From Actinomortierella ambigua (lineage: Eukaryota; Mortierellomycota; Mortierellomycetes; Mortierellales; Mortierellaceae), in contig JAAAJB010000352.1 of NCBI GenBank assembly GCA_016098155.1, positions 1-36,944 of the forward strand: a stretch of 36,944 nucleotides of DNA, in the 5' to 3' direction. Below are positions 20,419 through 30,840 of this stretch, piece by piece; the stretch's first letter is position 1, and every line of letters begins with the position of its first letter. The position numbers and the translations under genes were made by a program. The notes beneath the pieces are model-generated. The model had not been told where the DNA came from and did not search any database. It worked only from the letters and a program-made list of their open reading frames with translations.

Positions 20419-21326
20419 GGTGGAATGCAATTGGGGGGTGAATGAGAGTGCAGTGAAGGGTGATGTGTCGGAAGAAAAAAGTCCATGTCGTTCTTATATG
20501 GTTTGTGAGTGGGGACAGGACTGTGGACTTGATCGGAAGTGGGGAAAATTAGAAATGTGGGCGAGAGAAAATTGCCCGCGTCCCCTCCTCCCCACCTCTC
20601 CACCTCTCCCTTCCAACGGCCGTGATCTGCAACATGGGAAGATGGATGCTCCTAGTCTCAACTGTCAAAGAGAAAAGCCGGGAGGGAAGGAGGCGAGAGG
20701 GGCTCTTTGTCTCAGATGCGTGCTCGATAACTTGTCATACGCACTGCATTCGACCTTGCAAGCAGTCGTAGTCAGTCAATCGTGTCATAGGCAGTCTCTA
20801 AGGGTGATCGCGCTTTCACCACGCGTCTCAAGAACACCATTCTCGCCAAGCGCACTGTGTACTAAGCAGACCGCAAAGCGAGACCTACATGGACGCCAGG
20901 TACAATGAGAGCAACATCTCTGGGCAGATCATGGATCCACTTTCGGCCCTCTCTCTCTCTCTCTCCTCTACTTTTAGAGGCGGATGAGCAGAGGGGCCAT
21001 CTTTCTTTGTCCATCTCCTTCTCTCCTTCACTTGTGGTGACGTGAAATGAAGACTCGGGAAGGTGTGCCGTATTTGTTGCCAAATGGGATTGATGTGGAG
21101 GAGACTTGAGGAGAAATAGGGGGACTACGTTTTTTCACATGCGATCACTCACCCACACACCACACACCTGTCACCCAACTGGCTCGCTTCACAAGCCGAA
21201 ACCTTTTTTTTCTCCTCTTTCGCATTGCACACACCTTGCCAACACTCTTCATTCCCTTCCAATCTCTCCTTGCTCTTTCTCTTTCTCTCGCTTGTTCATT
21301 GTCCATTCCTGATTCATTCATCCTCA
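20419..21326. promoter_or_regulatory. Divergent intergenic promoter region
   Basis: A 908-base gap between the starts of peroxiredoxin copy B (minus) and the peroxisomal-type carrier (plus). The left end holds the peroxiredoxin TATA box. The right end (about 21150-21326) is CT-rich, like other leaders here. No ORF with domain character was seen. Shared regulation of both genes is an inference. Confidence 0.6.
20493..20499 (-). promoter_or_regulatory. TATA box of peroxiredoxin copy B
   Basis: ATATAAG on the minus strand lies about 75-80 bases upstream of the ATG at 20418. Confidence 0.7.
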
Positions 21327-22901
21327 ATGACCTACGAGCTCCCACCTATTGGACATGCACTCAGTGGGGGTGTTGCCGCCGCGCTATCGAACGTCGTCAT
21401 CTATCCGCTAGATCTGGCCACGACCCGAGTGCAGTCGCAGTCGACCAACGCTGCTTCCGCCACCAAGGGCAGCAGCACCCACAGCCACCATATCCACCAT
21501 CACCATCAGCGACAGGACGATGACGATCCAAAGTCGCTCAAGCCGATCGAGTTTAAGCGCATCACGGACCCATCGGAAGCGCCACGAATCTTCAAACAGC
21601 CACCGCCATCATCATCTTCTTCTTCTTCCGGTCACCACTACAAGAACGAGCTCGACGCCCTGCGCAAAGTCTACGCGACCGAAGGGTTCCGGGCCCTGTA
21701 CAGCGGATTGAGCGCCGACACGGCCGCGACGCTGCTGTCCAACTTTGTCTACTTTTACATCTACACCTGGCTCCGCCAGTACAAGGAGCACCGCCGCAAG
21801 TCGGGCCAGCTGTCGATTGTCCAGGAGCTCTTCCTCGGCGCCGAGGCCGGCGTCCTGTCGCGCCTGTTCACGAACCCGATCCATGTTATCACGACGAGGC
21901 TGCAGGTCGCGGGCAAGGGAGGCGCGATGGCAGGGACGAAGAAGAGCCAAAGGGATGCGGGAACAGGGACAGGAACAGGAACAGGAACAGAAGCGTCAGC
22001 AGGAGCACCAGAAGGATTGCGATTGTCGCCATCAGCATCAGGACGCAACACGATCACCGGATCAGCCAGCGGCAGGGCTTCGGCTCGGTCGATCATCCGG
22101 GACATTTACCGAGAGCATGGTCCGCTGGGATTCTGGTCCGGGTATGCGCCGACAGTGATTCTGTCGATCAATCCGTCGATCACGTATTTCCTCTTTGAGA
22201 CCATGAAGAAGTGGCTCGTCGCCCGGCAGACCCAGCGCCTGTTGAAGCAGCATCGATTGGCCGGGACCGAGGCGACCAAGGCCGCCCTGGCCGCAGCGGC
22301 GACGTTGAGCTCGCTCCAGATCTTTTTTGCGAGCGCGTTCTCCAAGGCCATGGCTTCGCTGGTGACTTATCCACTGATCCTGTCAAAGACAAAGCTGCAG
22401 GCGAAGAAGGAGGACGAGGACGAGGACGAGGACGAAGAGCAAGGGGAGGGAGACAAGGGAGACAAGGAGGAGGACAAGGAGATTGGTGGCGGGGCATCAT
22501 CGTTGGCGTCATTGTCGACATCATCCCTGCCAGCGGCTACGACCATTGCCATTGAACGTTCAGCGTCTTCGTCGTCCGTGTCGTCGTCCGTGTCCTCGGC
22601 CACTCTTGCTACAAGCACGGTCCGGTCGACTAGTACTACGAATACCACCTCTAACACGACGATGACGACAACAACGACGACGACCAAGAAGAAAAAGGAG
22701 TCATTTGATGGCATCTCGGATGTCTTCCGGACGGTGATCCGCGATCAGGGTCTCCGCGGACTCTATGTCGGGTGCCAAGGGCAGGTGATTAAGGGCTTCT
22801 TCTCGTTCGGGCTAATGTACATGATCAAGGACCGCGTGGTGGCATGGATGCTGGCCCTGTTTCTGACAATGCATAATATGCGGAAGCGAGTTGGTAATTG
22901 A
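21327..22901 (+). CDS. Peroxisomal-type solute carrier (PMP47/Ant1/SLC25A17-like), 524 aa
   Basis: Member of the mitochondrial carrier superfamily, most like the peroxisomal branch that exchanges ATP/AMP (yeast Ant1) or CoA, FAD and NAD (human SLC25A17). Single exon. The ATG at 21327 is the first in frame after a CT-rich leader. Three carrier repeats are visible. Repeat 1 has YPLDLATTRVQ (26-36) and GFRALYSGL. Repeat 2 has NPIHVITTRLQ (about 180-190) and GPLGFWSGYAPTVILSINP. Repeat 3 has YPLILSKTKLQ (about 349-359) and GLRGLYVGCQGQVIKGFFSFG. The acidic residue of the PxD/E motif is kept only in repeat 1. The protein exceeds the usual 310-420 residues because of three hydrophilic inserts: about 37-110 (His/Asp/Ser), about 193-254 (Gly/Thr repeats) and about 360-458 (acidic, then Ser/Thr, then Lys). 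The inserts raise the possibility of a different carrier subtype. It is divergent from a PTS1 peroxiredoxin. Confidence 0.9.
   Translation: MTYELPPIGHALSGGVAAALSNVVIYPLDLATTRVQSQSTNAASATKGSSTHSHHIHHHHQRQDDDDPKSLKPIEFKRITDPSEAPRIFKQPPPSSSSSSSGHHYKNELDALRKVYATEGFRALYSGLSADTAATLLSNFVYFYIYTWLRQYKEHRRKSGQLSIVQELFLGAEAGVLSRLFTNPIHVITTRLQVAGKGGAMAGTKKSQRDAGTGTGTGTGTEASAGAPEGLRLSPSASGRNTITGSASGRASARSIIRDIYREHGPLGFWSGYAPTVILSINPSITYFLFETMKKWLVARQTQRLLKQHRLAGTEATKAALAAAATLSSLQIFFASAFSKAMASLVTYPLILSKTKLQAKKEDEDEDEDEEQGEGDKGDKEEDKEIGGGASSLASLSTSSLPAATTIAIERSASSSSVSSSVSSATLATSTVRSTSTTNTTSNTTMTTTTTTTKKKKESFDGISDVFRTVIRDQGLRGLYVGCQGQVIKGFFSFGLMYMIKDRVVAWMLALFLTMHNMRKRVGN
21961..21990 (+). repeat. Hexamer repeat inside the carrier gene
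   Basis: Five units close to GAACAG encode a Gly-Thr repeat in the loop after carrier repeat 2. It suggests slippage-driven growth of that loop. Confidence 0.9.
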
Positions 22902-23830
22902 AAAAAAAGGGGAGTAATGAGACGTGACTCGATCAAATATACAATATATAATATGTCTTCGTCTATCTATCCCAGCCAACAAATGGCCTTGCTTACAGTT
23001 GCTGCCCAACGTGATATAACGGAGAAAAAGAGAGGGTTGGGCCGCCTCGATCACTTTCTGGCCCTCTGGGTCAAAGCCCAATCAAGTGTTGCGGGCAGAA
23101 ATGTACCTTTGCCGTTTTCAACGGAGAAAAAGAGTTTCTTCCCACCACACAGAGATTGCATGCCAAGAGAGGTAATGACGAGACAGGCGATTGTCAGCTG
23201 ACACGCGGCGACAGCATACGATCGAGGTTTTCTTTCTACACAGCTGTTGTTGCCGGGTCATTATTTATGCTACCTGGTGAGGCGTCTCTCTCAGCTGATG
23301 TTGATGGGCAGGGCGACACAAAGTTCTGGGCTGTGGTTCCAGAACCATTTTCTAGACACCACATTTATGAAGATTGCCACCAACCTTGCTCCCCATACAG
23401 CCCTGCAGCACAAACAATGATGTTGGAAAGGAAAGTTGGGCCGTTATTCTTCCTGTTCTTTTTCTTTCTTTGTTTCCGTCCATGGAAACTTTAGAGAGAG
23501 ACAGGTTCAAGGAGTTAGAGCTGTTTTTGTGTCTAGCTTGCCTAGAGAGAGGTATGTGTATGTTTCTTCCAATTGGAAAGACAGTAAGAAGGGTAGTGTT
23601 CACCGTCGAATATTCATACAAAAATGCTCCTTTACTGGACCTTTGGACTTCCACGGACGGTGCTCATTTTTTTTTCTGTAGAGAAAAGAGAAAAGGTTGG
23701 AGAACCGCCACTCTTTCAACTTACTACCCAGGGCAACTACATTTCAACATTATTGCTCTTTCAATCCCTCCGAACAAAATAATGCTCCACTCTTTCTTTG
23801 CTTACGCTTGACACGAGAGACCTTGGTTAT

Positions 23831-23855
23831 GTGTGTGTGTGTGTGTGTGTGTGTG
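23831..23855 (+). repeat. (GT)n microsatellite
   Basis: A GT dinucleotide run of about 25 bases in non-coding DNA. Confidence 0.9.
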
Positions 23856-24720
23856 TTTCGCATTGACTGTGGCTCGAACCAATGAACACACCCCAAGACA
23901 GCATCTCCCCCAATCCCCTTCGTCCCCCTGAGGTGGCGTTCATCATTCTGATTTGTCCGGCAGCCCGGCTGTGCGTTTGTGTGGGGAAGAGGGGAGACAG
24001 GTGGATGAAGTGTGTGAGAGATAGAGAGAGAGAGAGAGCGTGGTCTTGCTCTATACGGCGTGGCATGATGCTCCAGCCCCATTTGCCCCGCGGGGCGGGG
24101 AAGAGGGCGTTTGCATGGTTTGAAGAGTGGGTCTCGACGATGTAGAGAGGATACGGAGAATTCATCCCACCTGGGGCCGAGCAACTGATAAACTCTCTCT
24201 CCCCCCCAAAAAGGAGGGTCCCTGAGCAATTGAAATTTGGAATTGGAGTAAAAAAAAAAAATTTTTTTTTTTATGATAATTTCTTGCTTATTTGTGTGTG
24301 CCCAAATGGAGTGGTGGGCTTGGGCCATGCCTCCTCCGCCACCACCTACCTTGAACAAGGGTGGAAGATTTGATTCTCCTACCCAACCAGCTACGTACGT
24401 ACCCTGGCTCTTGACAAGGAGAAATTCTTAACAATTGTACTATCCCACTCCTCGGCTGAGAATACCACCCGAGACCCCCTCCCCCTTCAGCAGCAGCAGC
24501 AGCAGTAGCCTTTTCTCCGCCCCCCCCCTCTCCCTTATCCTCAATGTAAAAAAAAGGTAATAAATTAATAATGAGAACAAAATGAGTACCCAGAAATTGG
24601 AATTGGATTTCTAGGCCGTAGAAAACCTAGCACCAACACAAGTCGACGAGCGGAAAAGGGTAAAAAAAAAAAAAAAAAAAGTTTCGCGGGGCACATCCTT
24701 TCATGCGGGGACCCAAGATC

Positions 24721-24780
24721 AACAATTCTCGGACTCTCGGCTTTTTTTTTTTCATTCTATTCTTCGCGTCGAGAATTGTT
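24721..24780. repeat. 11-bp inverted repeat around a T-run
   Basis: AACAATTCTCG at 24721-24731 is matched by CGAGAATTGTT at 24770-24780, with a 38-base loop containing a T-run. It can form a hairpin in DNA or RNA. Confidence 0.65.
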
Positions 24781-26254
24781 TCTTTGGCTCAAACTATCAT
24801 TTGGAGAAGACAGAGAGAGAGAGAAAGGTGCTTCGAGCACACACGCCTGCTTGTGCGCCATGCAAGGCAAAAATTAAAAAAGTATTAAAATAGCCTGTTT
24901 GTTGTCGGCTTGGAGAGATAACGATGGGAACGAGAGGGGAGGAAAGGAGACAGACCACATCTTATTTTTGAAAATAAAGGATGCAAGGAAGGGACGCCCT
25001 CAAGAGAGGGAAAAACAATGCATAGACAGCCTCGAGAGAAATTAAAAACACTCACAAAAAATATGCACTGAAGAGTGCAAGGGCGCGACCAACAAAAATG
25101 CACCGAGGTTCTTTGTTCCACTCTCCTTGTTTGTTGTCGGAAAGAAAGTGACTTGATAGGGCTACAAAGTACTTGCTACTACTACACGAAGAGAGCCAAA
25201 AAGTCAACTGGGCCAATTCATTTCCTGCTTGCGATTTGGGTGGGTGGGAAAGAAAGATAGAAAGAAAAAGAGAATGGCGGAGAATAATGATACTTGGAGC
25301 CAAAACGCAAACAAGCAAAAACAGGTAAGCAAGAAAGCGATTGAAATAATGGTTCTGAGACGGGACCAATGGTGGGCTCGGCACTTCTTTTCCAGGTGGA
25401 CACAGGTGAACAAGGGAATATTGGCTCCTCTTTCATGCCCAAATAGGGGAGTGATAAGGGAAACCTGATGTTGAACCCTGAACGATGAGAAGAAAAGAAA
25501 AAGGAAGAAAAGAGAAGAAAAGAGGGAGGGAGAGGATTGTTTTGTGGGTGCGTTCTAGAGAGGATTGAGCACCCACCTGGCAGAGTACTATGGTCGTTCA
25601 GACTGCCAAGTGGCAGTCCATACCGAGCAACGTGTCAAGTTGATCTTGGCGAGTGGGAAGGGGGGGAATGAGCCGCGCGCGCGTCGATGTGTCAGTGATT
25701 GCACCCTCTTTGTATCGACTCATTATGAACAACAACAAAACAAAAGAAACACAAAACGGGTTAAGAATTTTGCGGAGGAACAGGACGGGATTTCTCTCTT
25801 CCTTTTGCCCTTTCTTGGGGCTAGGGTCGCTCCATTCCCCCTCCTCTTCTGTTGTTGCTGTTTGAATGTACTTTACGTCCACACACAAAAAAAACAGCCC
25901 AAGAACAGAAACATGTGCTCTCTCTCCCCGCACACGCTTGCTTGGCACACCCCTTCTTGTTAATTTTTTTTCCTTTAAAAAAATAGCCTTTCTCAGACTG
26001 CCAAGCTCCTGAGTGGAGGTGTTTTGTGTCTTGGAATAATAATGCATCATAGATAGCATTGACGTCCTCAAGGTGGAGAGTGGCGTCTGTGTGTGTGTAT
26101 GTCTGTTGTTTGTAGTAGGATGGCCCCCACTCTGTTCTGAATGAGGGAGGTGCATGTGTAAAATGTATGTGTGTGTGTCTCTCTCTATGCCATGGATGAG
26201 ATAGGAGTAGAGTTCGTCCGTCAACTGTCAATCGACTATCCAAACAAATCAGCG

Positions 26255-26592
26255 CATCAATTGATGGGATGGGGGACAGTCGATTTCAATGGATGGATGT
26301 CGGAGGGCGAATGGGACAGTCCAACCTCAATGGCAAGTTGAATGTTCAAATGAGATAGGGTCAGTGGCAATAGACGTGTGTCAATCGACGCTGTCGGTGG
26401 CAGAGACGCCCAACAGCAGCAGCAGAGAGAGGGGGAGAGACAGACAAAAAAGAGTTTGTGTGTGTCAAAGTTGATTTGGCTCAATTGTTCAATTGCACAG
26501 CCAAGAATCGACAGAGAAAAAGAACGTCCACTTGAACAACAACAATAAAAAATTTTTTACAATAAAAAGCTGACTGAATTGTTCAATTCAGT
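26255..26592. promoter_or_regulatory. AT-rich palindromes upstream of the response regulator
   Basis: CATCAATTGATG is a perfect palindrome at 26255-26266. AATTGTTCAATT occurs at 26483-26494 and at 26577-26588. The second copy sits in a 9-bp-arm inverted repeat (26573-26592), and the first is flanked by TTGGCT (26476-26481) and AGCCAA (26499-26504). They may be binding sites for a dimeric regulator. That is an inference from symmetry and position only. Confidence 0.5.
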
Positions 26593-26630
26593 TTTAGAAT
26601 AGGCCGCAGAAGCTAAGGATTCTATTTGGG

Positions 26631-26638
26631 TATATAAA
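26631..26638 (+). promoter_or_regulatory. TATA box of the response regulator gene
   Basis: TATATAAA lies 332 bases before the ATG at 26963. The intervening CT- and AAC-rich sequence would be a long 5' leader. Confidence 0.75.
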
Positions 26639-26962
26639 TCAGGTCGCTGCCCCCACCTTTCGAGTCTTTTTTTTCTTTTCCACCTTCACAACAACACCCA
26701 TCTCAAAGATTGCCTCTCTCACTCACTCTCTGCGCTTCTCTCTCTCTCCTCTCTCTCTCTTAAACATCTATAAAGCCCTCGCACCCGCACTCTTTCACTT
26801 TCCAATTTCTCCTCTCTCTCTCTCGCTCTCTCTTCAACAACAATAACTTCCACAACAACAACAACAACTCCACCTCCACCTTTCACCAAAATTCTGTCCT
26901 CAGTGAAATATCCTCCAGCCTTCTCGGCCACTACATACGAACCTTCGTCTACAGACTCGACA

Positions 26963-27553
26963 ATGCTTTGCTCCCTTCTTCGCCAAATGTGCTCCACCTC
27001 GCTGAAGAAACCCCTCGCCGAAGCCTCAATGGCTTTCTCGGCTGCAGCTACCTCTCCCATTATTCCCCCTTCATCGCCTGCCTCGAGCGTGTCCGACTCT
27101 ATGTCGGAACCCTCGGTTGCCCCCCTCAACCGCAAACTGAAGGTCATGATCGTCGACGACAACACCGTCAACCTGACCATCCTGGCGCGTCTGCTCAACA
27201 AGCACTTCTCCGACATGATCCAGCTCACCTCTGTCATGAACTCGGGCGTCTCTGCTCTCGACCAGCTCTCCAAGGACGAGGTCGACCTCATCCTCATGGA
27301 CATTGACATGCCTGTTCTCTCGGGTGTCCAGACCACCACCCTGATCCGCAACGACAACGAGGAGCATCACATCCTCCAGCAGAACAAGAACGTGCCCATC
27401 ATCGCCGTCACCACCAGCGACGGTGAGGCCCAGCGCGAGCTGTACCGCCAGGTCGGTATGTCGGACTGCGTCTCCAAGCCCATTGCTGTTCCCAAGCTTC
27501 GCTCTGCCATTGAGGAGGCGATCAAGGCCGTACCTCGCCTCGCCACCGGATGA
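26963..27553 (+). CDS. Single-domain response regulator (CheY-like receiver), 196 aa
   Basis: Receiver protein of a histidine-to-aspartate phosphorelay. Single exon. The ATG at 26963 is the first in frame after the leader. Residues 1-58 are Ser/Pro/Ala-rich and probably disordered. The receiver domain spans about 60-190. It has the acidic pair D65-D66 in KVMIVDDN, phosphoacceptor D113 in LILMDIDMP, T150/T151 in IIAVTTSD and the conserved K172 in CVSKPI, so all catalytic positions are present. No DNA-binding or kinase domain follows, which sets it apart from Skn7 and full-length hybrid kinases. Fungal single-domain regulators such as Candida Srr1 are a comparison. Codons are strongly C/G-ending. 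No histidine kinase or phosphotransfer gene is in the window. Output and partner are unknown. Confidence 0.94.
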   Translation: MLCSLLRQMCSTSLKKPLAEASMAFSAAATSPIIPPSSPASSVSDSMSEPSVAPLNRKLKVMIVDDNTVNLTILARLLNKHFSDMIQLTSVMNSGVSALDQLSKDEVDLILMDIDMPVLSGVQTTTLIRNDNEEHHILQQNKNVPIIAVTTSDGEAQRELYRQVGMSDCVSKPIAVPKLRSAIEEAIKAVPRLATG

Positions 27554-28260
27554 TCTCGCGGTTGCCCGTCCCCTGTCTCTTGAACTCTTTTTCTCCAAGA
27601 TCAAAAACAAGAAAAAAAAAACACCACAAAAGGACACAAGCACTCTCGGCAACACACCTTTTCACCCTCATTGGCAAACCCCCTCCTCAACAAGTTAAAC
27701 GGCACTCCACTCTGCAGGACTTTTTTTTTTTCTTCTTTCCACTGTTTTTGATTCTTATCTTCAACAAAACTCCTCCTCCTGGCGCGCATCCAACTCGTCG
27801 CACCAACAACCGTTTCCGACAAAGACACTCCCCCCACCCTCTCTCAAAAACCTCTCTGGTCGTGAGCCCCACTTCAACCCCATTCTTTTTTTCCGCAACA
27901 ATCCCTCCCCTCCATTGTCGCCACTCTCGACAAGACCTTTTTATTGTTGCGCGAAGGGCAGGGGCTCCAAGGTTTTTCCTTTTTCCTCTCTTTCCTTTGT
28001 CGGACCTTTTTCCTTCTTTTTTTTGCCCTTTTTTTCTCTGCTTTGACGCCCGCGCAGTTTCTTGTCGCCAAGGCGCAGCAGTTTACTCGAAAAAAAAATT
28101 TGTTTTCCCTACAATCAACCCAGCCTCAGTACCGCACAATAATTGCGAAGTGGCTGGGATGTAGATATCACCTGGGCTATTATACCCTCACTCTCTCTTG
28201 TCCTCCTTCAATGAATGGCAAGCATTGCTAAAGCAATAAAACAGTTTATGACCTTTAAAA
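27554..28260. other. 3' flank of the response regulator gene
   Basis: T- and C-rich DNA. AATAAA at 28235-28240 is a candidate polyadenylation signal, though 680 bases after the stop. No gene seen. Confidence 0.5.
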
Positions 28261-28645
28261 AAAAACTCCTCATGTCTTGTCTTGTATGTTTAAACTGGTA
28301 AAATGATCACAGCTGATGTTATGACCTGAAAGGTTAAGTAGTAATGATGGGGTGATAACGACGACTTGTAGCATAGTGCACATGCCTATCCATACTCACC
28401 CACCCACCCCCACAACCCCTTGTGCACATACTACACTTGGATACCTGTGTGTACTTGTCGTCGAATAGACTCCAACAACCATGGTCCAGATACACGAACA
28501 GACCACCTACAGGCAAGGAAGGAAGGGCATTGAGGAACCAACAGATTCTTTAGCGCGGGGTAGACCATGCCTGCTGCCCTGTATGTACGATGCTGTGCAA
28601 TGCATCGAGAGCATATGGAAGCAACAGGGAAGCAGGACCACAGGG

Positions 28646-28687
<42 letters not shown>
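28646..28687 (+). repeat. Compound (CA)n(GA)n microsatellite
   Basis: A CA run passes directly into a GA run. Confidence 0.9.
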
Positions 28688-28692
<5 letters not shown>

Positions 28693-30840
28693 AGAGAGAA
28701 ACCTGCTTACCTCCACCCTCTCCCCCCCTCAATTGCCCACGCTTTGATTCTCTCTCTCCATCTCTCTCTCTCTCTCTCTCTCTGCTATTACGACGTGACC
28801 TCTTCCTTCAAGGGACAAGATCGTCCAGTCTGCTCAGAGTCTTTTCACTTTCGCTCTTTAGACGACGGAGGGTGCAACAATGGTGCGAAAGAACCCTGTG
28901 GTTCTTTGTTGTTGTTGTTGTTGTTGTTGTTGCTGTTGTTATTTTGCGGATTTGATGCTCCGCTTGTAAATGTCATTGTGCTTGATTGTACCGATGGTGG
29001 CACCATGCTGCTTCAGCTTCGGACCAACGGATGGCTGCTCTCCCTGCTGTTTTGCTCTCCCTCTTACCCACCCCTCTCTCTTCCTCCTCATCTCCCTCTT
29101 CTTCAACCCCCCCCTCCACTTCCTCCTCCACAACGAACACAAAACATAATAATGATACACACCCACACACGCACACGACTCCTCAATTTTTTTTTCTTTC
29201 CTCTGCCCCGCCGCTCGGCTCTCGCGATTCACATCCCCAGGGGGCATAGAAAAGAAACTTGCCCATGGGGAGGAGAGAGGGAGTATGGCCCAAACGAGAG
29301 AAGGAGGTCGAGGAAAACGATAGCTACGACGAGAATGAGGAGGAGGACGAGGAGGACGAGGAGGAGGACTAAGAAAACCTCGACGACAACAAATGCAACC
29401 ATTGACCAAGTGACCAGGACCCATAGCAAAGCCCATGGTGTCATGATGCCTTGAACGGGGATGGCTCTCATTTTGTTGTCCTTATTCGTGGTCAGTCACC
29501 CTCTCATCTCCGCCTTTCTCCCCCCCTCCTCCTCCTCCTCGTCTTGTCCTTCACTACGAGACACTACGACGACACACCCGCTCGCATTCTTTCTACCCTT
29601 CCCCTGCTTTTTTTTTCTTGTTCGTACGTTGAACGTTGCATTAGGTCCGATGGATGGGTTTATGAGAGCACGAGAGAGAAGAAAGAGAGAGAGTGTGTGT
29701 GTGTGTTTGTATGGACTCGTGTGTATGTGTGTGTGTTTGAGAGAGAGACAAACTATCGGCGAGTCCTTTCTGGATGCCTCGCACGCGTCGTCACCTCGAG
29801 GACAACACCTCGAATACATTGACAAGGACAAGTGCCTTGACTTCCCCTATGCGCGACAGGTTCATTTTTCTCTCCTTGCTCTCTGTCTCTCCATTTCCGC
29901 TGTTAGTCCGTCCCCTCTGTCTGTCTGTCTGCCCATGTGTCTGCCACTCTACCTCTCCCATAGCCTCTCTTTTTTTTACACACATGTATGCACAATGCTG
30001 GTATATCTAGTACACTACAACCCCCCCCCTATCTTTATTATTGTATGCGAGACCCGCGACCATCTCGGGACATTACATGTTGATGTTGATGCTGTTATTC
30101 TTTGTTGTTGTTGCTGTTGTTGTGTCCTTGTTATTGCTGCCATTATCTTTGAACTACCTCCTTTATGCCTGGAAAGAAAAAAAAATGGAGGCTTTTTTTA
30201 AAATGTGGAGTCGTGGCTGGACCTACCTTGTCACCTTGCTTGTTTCTTGTTTCTTTTCCCTCGAGCTATCTCGGTGTGCTGTACACACGAACCACACACA
30301 GCACGCGCTTCGCTCACCCACTGCACATACACACACACACACACACGCTATCTTTCTCTCTCCCACTTGTTCACCCACTCACACCACGCACGCACACCAC
30401 GCACTTGCCAGCTACTTTCAGACAACATAAAATGCAATCTGCTTTTGGACACTATGCAAATGCATGCAAGGACGCCCATCTCTTTCTCGCTCTCTCGCTG
30501 TCCCCTTCCTCGACCCGACCGAGAAAAAAAAACACGCACGCTCAATTCACATACACACACACACACACACACACATACACACAGGTTCAAAAAAGCTTCC
30601 GTGTCTTTGTCCAGACAACTCCCGGAACACGAGCCAGAAAGAGGGGGGAGAGCCTCTTCACAAACGCCAAAAAAGAGAGAGAGAAATAAACACCACCCCC
30701 TTGCACTTTCGAGTGTGTCGTTTGTCTATGTATATTGTTCGCTTCGCCCTTTCTTTATTGTTCGGATTTCCTTTTCTCCGTAACACCCTCCTCCTAGGCC
30801 AAATGCCCTTCTTTCTTCTCTCGCGCAAGACAATGTCAAA

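Larger units (their letters stand above)
22902..26630. other. Long non-coding region, low complexity
   Basis: No gene I can support. It holds a (GT)n run (about 23831-23855), an A12T11 tract (24250-24272), an A19 run (24662-24680), an 11-bp inverted repeat (24721-24780), and from about 26220 the palindrome-rich upstream region of the response regulator. Several ORFs of 60-140 codons lack domain character. Confidence 0.6.

Noticed and set aside
23870..23890. GGTTCGAGCC on the minus strand, like a tRNA T-loop
   Set aside because: Flanking bases do not form a T-stem and no acceptor or D arm could be found.
29265..29371. Plus-strand short frame ending in a long Glu/Asp tail
   Set aside because: The acidic stretch is a GAG/GAC trinucleotide repeat. 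No upstream exon could be joined, and the opposite strand is equally open.
28567..29454. 295-codon plus-strand frame
   Set aside because: Made mostly of CA/GA/TTG/CT microsatellite translations. No domain or splice logic supports it.
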